A model generated the notes under the pieces. That model searched no databases and had not been told where the DNA came from. It worked only from the letters and a program-made list of their open reading frames with translations. A stretch of 44,165 nucleotides of DNA from Candidatus Halocynthiibacter alkanivorans (GTDB taxonomy: Bacteria > Pseudomonadota > Alphaproteobacteria > Rhodobacterales > Rhodobacteraceae), in NCBI RefSeq assembly GCF_003333265.1, contig NZ_QOLB01000072.1, forward strand, positions 1-44,165. Direction: 5' to 3'. The position numbers and the translations under genes were made by a program. How positions within the stretch are numbered: the first letter of the stretch is position 1; the number at the start of each line of letters is the position of its first letter. Positions 17,914-26,616 of this stretch are shown piece by piece.

Positions 17914-18858
17914 TCAGTTTTTGCTGGTGAAACCGGACAGGTTGGCCGGGGTCACTAGTTGGAACGGAATGTAGACTTTCTGATCCACGCTTTCGCCACG
18001 GGCCAGCGCCAGTGCTGCGTTCACCGCGCCGGAGCCCTGACCTGCAGCATCCTGGAACACCGTCGCGTCGAGATCACCTGCGGCCATTGCCGCGAGCGCA
18101 TCCTGGGTGGCGTCAACACCGGCAACGATCATGGTTTCCATCGAAACGCCCGCCGACTTCAGCGCCTGGATCGCCCCGATTGCCATTTCGTCATTGTTGG
18201 CGATCACCGCGTCAAATTCGATGCCGGAGGACAGCCAGTTGGTCATCAGATCAGCGCCCTGTGTGCGGGAGAAGTTTGCCACCTGCTCGTCGATCACGGT
18301 TATAAAAGAACAGTCGGCAGTTGCGACCACGTCATGAACATCCTGGGTGCGCAGACGGGCGGCCTGGCTCTGCAGCTCACCGACCATGATCACCACATTG
18401 GCGCCGTCGCCCTTGCCCATATCTTTGAGCAGGCGGCAGACTTCCTGAGTTTCCAGCGTACCGGAGTCGAGCTCATTGGACGCAACGAAAGCCTGGTTGT
18501 CAGGCAGCGTGTCAACATTGACCGGCTCGCGGTTCACAAACACCAGCGGTACACCAGCGGCTTCCGCAGCTTTGGTCATCGCGATGGTGGCATCGGTATC
18601 GACCGGGTTCACAACAATTGCGTCAACACCGGAAGCGATAAAGTTCTGAATCTGGTTCAGCTGTTTGCCAACATCGTTCTGGGCGTCTTCAACCTGGATA
18701 TCGACACCATCCAGACCGTCAGCGTAATCAACCATACCGTTGCGCAGCACGGTAAGGAAATTGTCGTCAAACAGCGCCATCGAAACACCGATAGATTCGG
18801 AATAGGCACCTGTCGACATGAGAGTGGCCATAGCGGCCGCAAGGAAAGTACGCTTCAT
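17914..18858 (-). CDS. Periplasmic sugar/cyclitol-binding protein (RbsB-like, SBP family 1/4)
   Basis: 314 residues with a signal peptide (MKRTFLAAAMATLMSTGAYS, cleaved before ESIG). Mature features include ISVMALFDDNFL-like first strand (IGVSMALFDDNFLTVL), FIASGVDAIVVNPVDTDA, PLVFVNREPVN, VIANNDEMAIGAIQALKSAG and VAGVDATQDALAAM. These are the ribose/rhizopine/inositol-binding fold with hinge-region motifs. The start is ATG 18858 with GGAGG upstream. An ATG at 18870 is less well placed. It is the receptor for the downstream permease and ATPase. myo-Inositol or a derivative is the likely ligand, given the inositol-dehydrogenase-like gene in the operon (inference). Confidence 0.88.
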   Translation of the reverse strand: MKRTFLAAAMATLMSTGAYSESIGVSMALFDDNFLTVLRNGMVDYADGLDGVDIQVEDAQNDVGKQLNQIQNFIASGVDAIVVNPVDTDATIAMTKAAEAAGVPLVFVNREPVNVDTLPDNQAFVASNELDSGTLETQEVCRLLKDMGKGDGANVVIMVGELQSQAARLRTQDVHDVVATADCSFITVIDEQVANFSRTQGADLMTNWLSSGIEFDAVIANNDEMAIGAIQALKSAGVSMETMIVAGVDATQDALAAMAAGDLDATVFQDAAGQGSGAVNAALALARGESVDQKVYIPFQLVTPANLSGFTSKN

Positions 18859-18902
18859 TTTATCCTCCACAGTTATTGAAGCCAGAGACGGTTTTTCCCG
18901 CC

Positions 18903-19739
18903 TTATTTAGCTTCGATGCCTGCTGCAGCCAGTTGGTCGCAGACATAGGTCATCGAAGCAGACACTTGTCCGATAGGATCAGTGTATTCGTGTACCAGAG
19001 GCGAAAACGCCTCGTAGGAAACCGCGCCGGTATAGCCATCGGCGAGCAGAGTGCGGATCTGTGCCACGTTGCCGAGACGGTCCGAGGCGTCCACCAGGAT
19101 GCGGTGATTGTCCTGCATGTCGCGCACGTCGACCGTCGGGTCTGCAACGCCGGACACATGCACGATGCCGGTGTCACCGGCGAAAAACTCTGTTTCAGAC
19201 GCGAGGTGATGATGGAACGTGTCATGCACCAGTTTCAGCGTGCCGCGCGCATTCAGCCCGTCGATCACATCCATGGCCTCATGTTTGTAACGCAGCGAAG
19301 AGTGTTCAAAGCCCAGCGGCTCAACAAGGCCGGTCAGACCAAATTCCTGCAGCATGGGTACGATTTGACGCAGGGCAATACGCAGATTGGCCTGGCGTTC
19401 GCCATTGCCACAACCTTCGCCGTCGCAGCGGGGGATCAGGCTGATGCTTTCTGCCCCGAGTTCACGAGCGATCTTCATCAGGGCCCGGGCCTCGACGGCG
19501 CGCTCAGGAGACAAGTCATTAAACATTTTGACTTCGGAGAGACCCAGGATGCGGACGCCACTTTCTGCGGCCAGTGCCTTAACGGCCCCGGGTGCGTCGC
19601 CGTCGAATAATGCACGAGGGAGGTCGTTACGGAATTCGACGCCAACACACCCGAGATGAGAGGCGATCGCAATCACCTCGTCATAGCGTTTGGTCGCGAC
19701 GGTCATGTGGTTTAATGCGAAGGAAAGCTTTTTTGCCAT
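18903..19739 (-). CDS. Xylose-isomerase-like TIM-barrel protein (IolI/IolE-like)
   Basis: 278 residues of the AP-endonuclease-2 / sugar-isomerase superfamily. The divalent-metal site residues are visible at strand ends: E in GLVEPLGFEHSS, D and H in KLVHDTFHHHL, H in GIVHVSGVADP and E in GAVSYEAFSP. The N-terminus SFALNHMTVATKRYDEVIAIASHLGCVGVEFR suits the family. In inositol clusters such proteins isomerise or dehydrate keto-inositols. Here it is the first gene after the LacI regulator, so a 2-keto-inositol isomerase is the leading guess. The exact substrate cannot be read from the sequence. Confidence 0.8.
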   Translation of the reverse strand: MAKKLSFALNHMTVATKRYDEVIAIASHLGCVGVEFRNDLPRALFDGDAPGAVKALAAESGVRILGLSEVKMFNDLSPERAVEARALMKIARELGAESISLIPRCDGEGCGNGERQANLRIALRQIVPMLQEFGLTGLVEPLGFEHSSLRYKHEAMDVIDGLNARGTLKLVHDTFHHHLASETEFFAGDTGIVHVSGVADPTVDVRDMQDNHRILVDASDRLGNVAQIRTLLADGYTGAVSYEAFSPLVHEYTDPIGQVSASMTYVCDQLAAAGIEAK

Positions 19740-19805
19740 GGTCTGTTCCGGGTCTTTCTTGCAGTGGTTGCAACAAGACTGGTCCAGGATGGGGCATCAG
19801 ATCAA

Positions 19806-19848
19806 TGGCGATTTGCGCCATTTTGTTTCATTTGTGACACAATGAAAC
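19806..19848 (-). promoter_or_regulatory. Probable LacI-family operator/promoter of the cyclitol operon
   Basis: The 134-base gap before the TIM-barrel gene holds a 24-base near-palindrome (19825-19848). Its outer arms GTTTCATT and AATGAAAC are perfect, its inner TTGTG/CACAA arms are also symmetric, and there is a single-base asymmetry between the halves. Next to it is TGGCG-N5-CGCCA (19806-19820). The regulator gene immediately upstream makes this the obvious binding site. Confidence 0.65.
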
Positions 19849-19873
19849 CAGCGTAAATGACGCAAAAATGTCA

Positions 19874-20902
19874 TCATAGAGACTCAGGTACATAGAGGTC
19901 AGGCTGCAGGAAAATCTGACCCGGCGTATCGGTCGCGCCATCCAGAGCAGCAGTGACCATATCCGCCACCAGAGCCGTGCAGAGCTTGTCCAGCGGTGTC
20001 GCATCAATCAGCGAAACATAGTGCTCTTGCAGCCCGGTGGCCGAGAGATCCGTCAGCTCGTTCACCACCAGCGCAACCTCATCCGGCTGGCGCATTTCGC
20101 GCAGCGCCTGAATGGCGCCTTCCATACCGCCACCGGCAACAAAAATGCCACGCAGATCGGGATGACGGTGCAACAGATCCAACGTCGCCTCATAGGTCAC
20201 TTGCCGGGTTTCCAGGTTCACCAGTGTTTCGAGCAGCGTGAATTCGCGAGAGTATTCGCGAAAATAAGCGCGGAACCCGGTTTCACGCAGCTGGTGCCCG
20301 TGCCAGCGCAATCCGCCGACAAAAATCGCCACTTTGCCCGGACGCCGCGCCGCTTTGGATATCGTCCAGGCTGCGAGGCGGCCGATTTTGAGGTTGTTGA
20401 GCCCAACGTAATTGTGCCGCACCCCCTGGGCAAAATCATTGAGCAGAGCATAAACCGGGATATCGCGGGCCTTCAGGCGTTGCACCGCTGCGGTGATACC
20501 ATGGTGATCCACTGCGGTTGCAGCCAGGACCTGTGCCCGCGCCCCGAGTTTCAGCAGCAGTTTGGCCTGTTCGTCCGGGTCCTGCGACCCGGCATTGATA
20601 ATTTCCACCCTGGCCCGGACATGAGACAGGCTGCTGACTGCGTTTTCAATTGCGGCGGCAAAGTTCTGATAGAAACGCTGATCCTCTTTTTGCAGCAACA
20701 CCCCCAATCGCACCTCGGGCAGATCCTCCTGCAGCCGGTATTTGATCAGCGGCGCCGCATGGTAGCCAATGGCCTCAGCCGCCCGGAAGACTTTGTGGAC
20801 CGTTTCCTCTCGTACATTCTGCTTGCCGTTCAGCACGCGGTTGACAGTCGAGACACTCAACCCGGATTCTGCGGCAACGTCTGCAATCGTCGGTCGACCC
20901 AT
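19874..20902 (-). CDS. LacI-family transcriptional regulator
   Basis: 342 residues. The N-terminal helix-turn-helix and hinge read PTIADVAAESGLSVSTVNRVLNGKQNVREETVHKVFRAAE, a textbook LacI head. They are followed by a periplasmic-binding-like ligand domain (GVLLQKEDQRFYQNFAAAIENA, IPVYALLNDF, GIFVAGGGMEGAIQAL). The start has a GGGGGGA ribosome site. It is encoded upstream of, and in the same direction as, the cyclitol importer and dehydrogenase genes, with a strong palindrome in between, so it probably represses them until a sugar or cyclitol binds. Its ligand domain contains RQVTYEATLDLLHRHPD, seen in inositol/fructose-type LacI members only by resemblance. Confidence 0.88.
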   Translation of the reverse strand: MGRPTIADVAAESGLSVSTVNRVLNGKQNVREETVHKVFRAAEAIGYHAAPLIKYRLQEDLPEVRLGVLLQKEDQRFYQNFAAAIENAVSSLSHVRARVEIINAGSQDPDEQAKLLLKLGARAQVLAATAVDHHGITAAVQRLKARDIPVYALLNDFAQGVRHNYVGLNNLKIGRLAAWTISKAARRPGKVAIFVGGLRWHGHQLRETGFRAYFREYSREFTLLETLVNLETRQVTYEATLDLLHRHPDLRGIFVAGGGMEGAIQALREMRQPDEVALVVNELTDLSATGLQEHYVSLIDATPLDKLCTALVADMVTAALDGATDTPGQIFLQPDLYVPESL

Positions 20903-21218
20903 AATATTCCCCCCGAAATAATGAACTATTTATGTCATCAGAAAGCCGGCAATACCACAGGCAACGCTGAGTTAGATTAAGTCCGCGCTGGGCGAACTGA
21001 ATTCTGAGCAGTGATATGCCAATGTCTGCAAAAAAAGATGACTGAAATCAGATGCGAATGTAGCTTCCTTCCCCTTCCTGACATTCATTCAAACCGCAGC
21101 GGATGGTCGCACAGAGCCCAAACTAGCGGATGCTGGCATGCGACGGCGTCAGAAATCGAACCGTTGTGGACGTGATCGAGCCATTCTAAAGTCACGCAAT
21201 ACAGGTTCGGAGAATGTG
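20903..21218. other. Divergent intergenic region
   Basis: About 315 bases lie between the divergent LacI and hydrolase genes. It must carry both promoters, but I see no convincing -35/-10 pair and no strong palindrome. A short in-frame extension of the hydrolase to 21138 lacks a ribosome site. Confidence 0.5.
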
Positions 21219-22100
21219 ATGAAGACAATCAGTGCGGGTGTCCTGGAAATTGCATATCACGAATACGGCCCCCCGGATGGGTCGCCCGTAATTCTGCTTC
21301 ATGGCTTTCCGTATGACGCAAGATCATATGATGACGTTGCCGGCTGCCTCGCAGGGAAAAACGTGCGATGCCTGGTGCCATATCTCCGTGGCTATGGCCC
21401 GACCAGGTTTCTGAACTCTGATACCATGCGATCTGGTCAGCAAGCCGCGCTTGCCAGTGACCTTCTTGCTTTCATGGACGCGCTGTCCATCCCTCAGGCT
21501 GTTCTGGGCGGTTATGACTGGGGCGGTCGGGCGGCATGTATCGTCGCTGCGTTGTGGCCAGATCGTGTTGTTGGCCTGGTCAGTTGCGGCAAGGGATATA
21601 ATATTCAGGATATATCGAACGCCTGGAAGCCCGCACCTGCTGCAGTAGAAGCGCGTTACTGGTATATGTATTATTTCAATACCCGACGCGGAGCAGAGGG
21701 GCTGAAACAGAACCGCAAGGAGCTGTGCCGTCATATTTGGGGACTTTGGTCACCAACCTGGAATGTTGATCAAGCAACATATGATGAGACGGCGCGATCT
21801 TTTGAAAACCCCGACTTTGCAGACATTGTGATTCACTCGTATCGACATCGTTTTGGCGATGTCGACGGCGACCCGCAGCTGGTTGAGCTTGAGGCCAGGC
21901 TTGCAAAACAACCAGATATTTCGGTTCCAACAGTCGTTTTGCAAGGAGCGGATGATGGTGTCGATCCGCCGCCCATCGAGGATTTGGACCGGCCACACTT
22001 CTCAGGTGATTACAGGCGTGTAATTACCGAGGGGATCGGACACAACTTCCCACAAGAGGCTCCCAGGGCCTTTGCAGACGCGGTGCTTTCATTGCTCTGA
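21219..22100 (+). CDS. Alpha/beta hydrolase with aspartate nucleophile (epoxide hydrolase / dehalogenase type)
   Basis: 293 residues. The oxyanion-hole motif HGFP is at residue 28, the nucleophile elbow GGYDWGGRAA has D100, the acid is in GADDGVDPP (about D246) and the base is H275 in GIGHNFPQEAP. An aspartate nucleophile points to epoxide hydrolases or haloalkane/haloacetate dehalogenases rather than esterases. No signal peptide is visible. The start is ATG 21219 with GGAGA upstream. It stands alone: no partner gene follows, only a decayed region. The lid region (RYWYMYYFNTRRGAEGL, RHIWGLWSPTW) is aromatic-rich, as in epoxide hydrolases. The substrate is unknown. Confidence 0.8.
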   Translation: MKTISAGVLEIAYHEYGPPDGSPVILLHGFPYDARSYDDVAGCLAGKNVRCLVPYLRGYGPTRFLNSDTMRSGQQAALASDLLAFMDALSIPQAVLGGYDWGGRAACIVAALWPDRVVGLVSCGKGYNIQDISNAWKPAPAAVEARYWYMYYFNTRRGAEGLKQNRKELCRHIWGLWSPTWNVDQATYDETARSFENPDFADIVIHSYRHRFGDVDGDPQLVELEARLAKQPDISVPTVVLQGADDGVDPPPIEDLDRPHFSGDYRRVITEGIGHNFPQEAPRAFADAVLSLL

Positions 22101-22751
22101 AAACACCACAAAAAAATCTGGCCTCAACAACCGCTGGGTCCGCACAGCCGCCATTAACTGACCTCGCTGCGAGTGCAACAACCCCGCTATGCGCACCTCA
22201 GAGGGTGTTTGCAGTCAGTGACGGTTGACGCGCGGTTGCTGGTGAAAGGATTAAAAATGGCCTCAGATCACATGTCGGTTCATGTCTGGAACCGCTTCCC
22301 TTACGGGGGCCGGCTCAACGTTATTGAACTGGCTCTGAACGAGCCGGAACTCTCCCCGCGAGGGCCGGATGTCAGGTTCGAAGGTACGTAAAATCGTTTT
22401 ATCTCAGTCGCTTGTGTCGAGTTCATGCGCAAGGCCCGCGACCTGATCTCCGGTCCGGCTTCATCGTGATCCGAGCCGCCCGCGCGCGCAGAGACAAGAC
22501 CACTGCGATCAATCATCTCCTCCTCCTTCTGATGTAAATATCGCCTGCCGGTCAATGGAACAGATCAAGCGCAAGACTTTCAAATCCCGGCACTTGCAAC
22601 ACCGCAAAGCCGCCGCATAATGCATTCAGCCGGATGGGCCGGATACGCGCGTGGCGCACGCATCTTCTGGACCCAAAATCTCTGAAGACGGACAGAATTG
22701 GGTGGTGAATCTGCCGGTTCGCGCACCAAACTGTTGAGATCACGCGCCTGA

Positions 22752-23003
22752 TCACAGCCCGGACGTGATCTTGGCAGGCGGAAACCGCTCCGGTGTCATC
22801 ATCGGAATCAAATGCGCCACTTGCGGGCCATGCCGCAGTCTGCTCACCACCGGCACGCGCGCCTCGAGTTGCAGCAAGGTCTCGCGCACCGGCAGGGAGC
22901 TGGCGTCGAATTTCCCGCTGATATGGTCATGGCGCCGCATTTTGTCAGTGGCCTGTTGCCGGCGGATGATCCGTAGGATCAGGGACATGGTGCTCTGGTT
23001 CAA
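22752..23003 (-). pseudogene. Relic of a GntR-type regulator
   Basis: An 83-codon frame contains HDHISGKFDASSLPVRETL followed by LLQLEARVPVVSRLRHG and PQVAHL. This matches the second half of a GntR winged helix (typically GKF..PG..., TPVREALLRLEA.G.V...RRG..V). About 16 residues of the expected helix-turn-helix are missing between KFD and LPVRE, and no FCD or other ligand domain follows. I read it as a decayed fragment, not a working gene. Confidence 0.45.
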
Positions 23004-23299
23004 GAGGTCGCGCCAGGGGTGGTTTTCTGTGCCCGATGTCAGGTTTTGGGAGGTTCAGGCGTCACCAATCCGGGACGGGCACCGGGCGTGCGCGGGCATT
23101 CCCGAGCGGGAGGCAACGGCCGGATCAACGTCTTTTGGCGGTGGCTGCTGTCAGACATCCCTCGTCCCTGGCGTGCAGGCGAGGATTGTAAGTATTTGGT
23201 AAATATATTGACAGGTGGAATTCTATTGATCAATTCTGTTCAGGACAGCTTTGGGGTTGATCTGAATTTTTCGGTTTGGAGGGACCGGTTTCGGCAAGC

Positions 23300-23366
23300 T
23301 GTAATTTCTGGATTACAATAATCAAATTGGGAAACTGGCATTAGTCAAATAGAGAAACTGGCACTA
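23300..23366 (+). promoter_or_regulatory. Inverted repeat and paired direct repeats upstream of the oligopeptide-type operon
   Basis: TGTAAT-N6-ATTACA (23300-23317), overlapping a TACAAT box at 23314-23319, is followed by two 22-base direct repeats at 23322-23343 and 23345-23366. They are identical at 19 of 22 positions, with a 23-base period, and share a core GAAACTGGCA. Two-turn spacing on one face of the helix suggests a tandem binding site 90-130 bases before the first gene. Confidence 0.55.
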
Positions 23367-23456
23367 CGCAGTTTGAATTGCGTGCTGAACGATACTGCAT
23401 CGAGCATGTAGGCTGCGCAGCCGGTCATAAACGAATAGCAAGGGAGAATAAGCAAG

Positions 23457-25499
23457 ATGAAAACACTGCTATTATCAGTTGTGGCGCTGACCGCGCTGGC
23501 AAGCGGGGCTTCTGCCGCCGTCTGTCCGGCGGTGACCGTGGCCGACATGATGGGCGTCGGCGCTGGCGCCTATCCCCAGCAATATGAGCTGTCGGAATTT
23601 GAAACACTGGCGGATTGCACACTGGAATTCTCGGCTAACCCGGAAGCGGCGGCCCTGAATGCGCGCATTCGCGGCAATGGCGATCTGCCGCCGCTTGCCG
23701 ACCGTTTGCCCTCGGAACCGCTGGTCGTGGCGCCCTATGATGCCATCGGCACTTATGGCGGTACACTGGATGTTCTGTCCAACGCGACCGAAGCCGGCAC
23801 CTCCGATTTCCTCTCGGTCCGGCATGTGAACCTTGTGCGGTTTTCCGACGACCTTCAGACCATCGTGCCAAACGTGGCCAAGGGCTGGGAATGGAACGAG
23901 GACTTCACCCAGCTGACGTTCTTCCTGCGCGAAGGTCACAAATGGTCGGACGGTGCACCGTTTACCTCGGCCGACGTGAAATACTGGTATGACAACCTGG
24001 CGCTGAACCCGGATGTGATTGCCAAGCCGAAAGACTATGTTCTGGTCTCGGGTGAGCGGATGACTGTCGACACGCCGGACGCCCAGACCGTCGTTTTCAA
24101 CCTGCCGGCACCGAAACCCGGTCTGCTGGCGCATTTCGCGACCTCCTTTGCGCAAGGTTTCCAGCCAAAGCACTTCCTTGGTAAATGGGATCCAAAGCTG
24201 AATCCGGATGCGGACGCTGAGGCGCAGGCCGCCGGGTTTGAAAACGGTCTGGCAGTGCTGTCGGCCTATTTTGGCAATTCGGACTGGACCGACACGCCGT
24301 CGCCGCTGCTCAACAGCCCGGAAAAGGTCGCCAATCTGCCGGCGGATGTGGTTCCAACGCTGGAAAGCCATATCACCATCGCCGACACCACCGAGGGGCG
24401 CCGCCTTGTGGCCAACCCGTATTTCTTCCAGGTGGACACCCAGGGCAATCAACTGCCCTACATCAGCGAACAGGATGAGGTCTATATCAACGAGAATGAA
24501 GTCCGCATTCTCAAACTGGTAAACTCTGAAGTCGACTACAAATCGCAGTCGCTGCAACTGCCCTCCGCGCCCCTGCTGCTGGAAAACCAGGAGAATGGTG
24601 ACTACACTGTTGAACTTAAACCGGAAATCACCATTGCAACCTTTGGCTTCAATGTGACTTCAGAAGACCTGGAAAAGCGGAAAGTCTTTGGCGACCTGCG
24701 CTTCCGGCAGGCCATGTCCGTCGCACTGAACCGCGTAGAAATAAACGAAACGGCCTTTTTCGGGCTGGGCGAGCCAAAACAATATATCGGCTTCTCTCCG
24801 GCACCAAACTTTGTCGACGCCAAGTGGTCGCAATATATGGCGCAATACGATCCTGACATGGCCAATTCCCTGCTGGATGAAATCGGCATGAAGGACACCG
24901 ACGGCGACGGGTTCCGCGAACTCCCCAATGGCGAAAGACTGGTTATCAACCTGCAGTTTGCCACTCAGGGTCTTGCGGGGCAGGTTGTCGAACTGGTCGG
25001 TCAAAACTGGTCCGAGGTCGGCATTCAGACCACGGTCAAGGAAGTTACACCGGACGAGTATCGCTCGGCGCAATCCTCCAACCAGCTGGATGTGGCGATG
25101 TGGCGCAAAGGCCAACCCATGGGCATTGTGCTTGGCAACAACGAGCTTTGGGTGCCGCCGTTCGAAAACTACTTCGGCAGCCGCGTCGGTATGTTGTGGG
25201 CCGAATGGGTGGACAGCGATGGTGCCAGCGGTGTCGAGCCGCCGGAGTATGTCAAGCAGCTGATTGCCGACATCAACGCCTTCCAGTCCACTCCGGCCGG
25301 AACGCCGGAATCCGATGTGCTGGGCGCACGCCTGGTCGAGAACCTGGTGTCCAACCTGCTGTTCATCGGCACGGTTCAGGCCCCTGCGCCGGTCTATCAC
25401 CGCAATGCGCTGAAGAACTTCACTGAGTTCAAGACGCAATCCTATGAATATTACCGGACCTATCCTTACCGGGCGACACAGTGGTTCCTCGACGAATGA
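23457..25499 (+). CDS. Oligopeptide-type periplasmic binding protein (SBP family 5), long form
   Basis: 680 residues, longer than the usual ~530-residue DppA/OppA type. A signal peptide (MKTLLLSVVALTALASGASA) precedes the mature AVCPAVTVAD. Family 5 features include LVRFSDDLQTIVPNVAKGWEWNEDFTQLTFFLREGHKWSDGAPFTSADVKYWYDNL, the typical central segment, and RFRQAMSVALNRVEINETAFFG. The ribosome site is GGGAGA, spaced rather far from the ATG. It is the receptor of the downstream importer. The ligand may not be a peptide: the convergent phosphonate-ester-hydrolase-like gene suggests an esterified organic compound (inference). Confidence 0.85.
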   Translation: MKTLLLSVVALTALASGASAAVCPAVTVADMMGVGAGAYPQQYELSEFETLADCTLEFSANPEAAALNARIRGNGDLPPLADRLPSEPLVVAPYDAIGTYGGTLDVLSNATEAGTSDFLSVRHVNLVRFSDDLQTIVPNVAKGWEWNEDFTQLTFFLREGHKWSDGAPFTSADVKYWYDNLALNPDVIAKPKDYVLVSGERMTVDTPDAQTVVFNLPAPKPGLLAHFATSFAQGFQPKHFLGKWDPKLNPDADAEAQAAGFENGLAVLSAYFGNSDWTDTPSPLLNSPEKVANLPADVVPTLESHITIADTTEGRRLVANPYFFQVDTQGNQLPYISEQDEVYINENEVRILKLVNSEVDYKSQSLQLPSAPLLLENQENGDYTVELKPEITIATFGFNVTSEDLEKRKVFGDLRFRQAMSVALNRVEINETAFFGLGEPKQYIGFSPAPNFVDAKWSQYMAQYDPDMANSLLDEIGMKDTDGDGFRELPNGERLVINLQFATQGLAGQVVELVGQNWSEVGIQTTVKEVTPDEYRSAQSSNQLDVAMWRKGQPMGIVLGNNELWVPPFENYFGSRVGMLWAEWVDSDGASGVEPPEYVKQLIADINAFQSTPAGTPESDVLGARLVENLVSNLLFIGTVQAPAPVYHRNALKNFTEFKTQSYEYYRTYPYRATQWFLDE

Positions 25500-25525
25500 T
25501 CCGGGGCAAGTGATCTGAAAAACAA

Positions 25526-25552
25526 TTCCGGGCGGCGACCTGCCGCCCGGAA
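25526..25552 (+). other. Intercistronic hairpin between binding-protein and permease genes
   Basis: A perfect 11-base-pair stem (TTCCGGGCGGC / GCCGCCCGGAA) with a five-base loop lies 27 bases after the binding-protein stop. No T-run follows, so it is more likely a stabiliser or processing stop than a full terminator. Confidence 0.8.
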
Positions 25553-25611
25553 ATCTGGGAAAAGCTGGGTCTGCTCAGGGCTGACAGCAAACTTGAGGAC
25601 TCAGAGCGACT

Positions 25612-26616
25612 ATGCTGCAATTTGCCCGGTTTACTTTTATTCGCGCCTTTCTGTCAGTTCTTACTCTTATCTTGGTCTCGTTCATCGTATTCACCCTGAT
25701 GGAACTGGTGCCCGGCGACTGCGCCGAACGGTATCTGGCGTTCAAGAACACACAGGGCAGCGGCATCTCTATCGCCGACATCGAGGCCGAACGCATTCGT
25801 CTTGGTCTGGACCAGCCCTATCTCCAACGCTGGGGGAGCTGGGTCATCAACGCGTTTCAGGGCGATTTTGGCGAAAGCTGTATACTTCGCGTCAATATCA
25901 GCCAGCTTCTGGGACAAAAGTTCTGGCTGAGCCTCGGCATCTGCCTGACCTCGCTGATTGTCGCCTACGCCATCGCGATTCCGGTCGGGATCATCTCGGC
26001 AACCTCCTCCAACCCCTACCTGAACAACGGCCTGCGCCTCGTCAGCTATCTGGGTCTGGCGCTGCCAAACTTCCTGCTGGCGCTGATGATCATGCTGTTT
26101 TCAACCGTGGTGTTCGGCGAAAGTATGACCGGGCTGTTCTCGAAAGAGTTCCGGGATGCTGACTGGTCCGTTGACCGGGTGATGGATTTCCTGTCGCATG
26201 TCTGGCTGCCGGTGTTCATCCTCAGCTGGTCGGCGACCGCCTTTGCCATCCAGACCGTGCGCGCCCTGATGTCGGACGAGATCGGCAAGCTCTATGTAAC
26301 CGCCGCCGCCGCGCGCGGGGTCTCCGGTCGGCGTCTGCTGATGCGCTATCCGGCACGCCACGCGCTCAGCCCGATCATCAACTCGCTGGGCTTTGATCTG
26401 AACCGCATCTTCAATGAGTTGCCGATTGTTGCCCTGATCCTGACCCTGACTGAGGCCGGATCGCTGTTGATCGAGGCGCTGGCGCGCTCCAATGACCAGC
26501 AGCTTGCCGGTGCGATTATCTTCCTGCTGACCGCCAGCATCGTCGGAATCAACTTTGTGACCGATATGATCCTGGCCCTCACCGATCCGCGCGTTCGACG
26601 CAGCATTATGGGATGA
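25612..26616 (+). CDS. Oligopeptide-type ABC permease 1 (DppB/OppB family)
   Basis: 334 residues, an inner-membrane protein. It starts with the family's N-terminal helix (FIRAFLSVLTLILVSFIVFTLMELVPGDCAE) and has the periplasmic segment RLGLDQPYLQRWGSWVINAFQGDFGES. The EAA-type loop reads YVTAAAARGVSGRRLLMRYPARHALSPIINSLG. The ribosome site is weak (TTGAGGACTCAGAGCGACT before the ATG). It is the first of four genes that each overlap the next by four bases, a strong sign of translational coupling. Confidence 0.87.
   Translation: MLQFARFTFIRAFLSVLTLILVSFIVFTLMELVPGDCAERYLAFKNTQGSGISIADIEAERIRLGLDQPYLQRWGSWVINAFQGDFGESCILRVNISQLLGQKFWLSLGICLTSLIVAYAIAIPVGIISATSSNPYLNNGLRLVSYLGLALPNFLLALMIMLFSTVVFGESMTGLFSKEFRDADWSVDRVMDFLSHVWLPVFILSWSATAFAIQTVRALMSDEIGKLYVTAAAARGVSGRRLLMRYPARHALSPIINSLGFDLNRIFNELPIVALILTLTEAGSLLIEALARSNDQQLAGAIIFLLTASIVGINFVTDMILALTDPRVRRSIMG

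Larger units (their letters stand above)
22101..23456. other. Gene-poor region with relics upstream of the oligopeptide-type operon
   Basis: About 1.35 kb with no intact gene. Short open frames on both strands have no ribosome sites. A GntR-like fragment (22752-23003, minus) is listed separately. The last 250 bases hold repeats that may regulate the next operon. Confidence 0.6.

Noticed and set aside
17959-18879. A 306-codon plus-strand frame over the cyclitol-binding protein gene
   Set aside because: Shadow of a gene with a clear signal peptide and family motifs. No initiation signal.
20021-20980. A 319-codon plus-strand frame over the LacI gene
   Set aside because: Antisense shadow. The minus strand has a textbook LacI head and a strong ribosome site.
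22320-22400. tRNA-like GGTTCGA segment
   Set aside because: The sequence cannot be folded into a cloverleaf with a matching acceptor stem. It is probably chance.
22101-23456. Insertion sequence or integrase remnant
   Set aside because: No terminal inverted repeats, target duplications or transposase motifs could be found. Only a GntR-like fragment was recognisable.
25526-25552. Rho-independent terminator after the oligopeptide-type binding protein
   Set aside because: The stem is strong but no T-run follows, and the permease genes downstream have no separate promoter that I can see.
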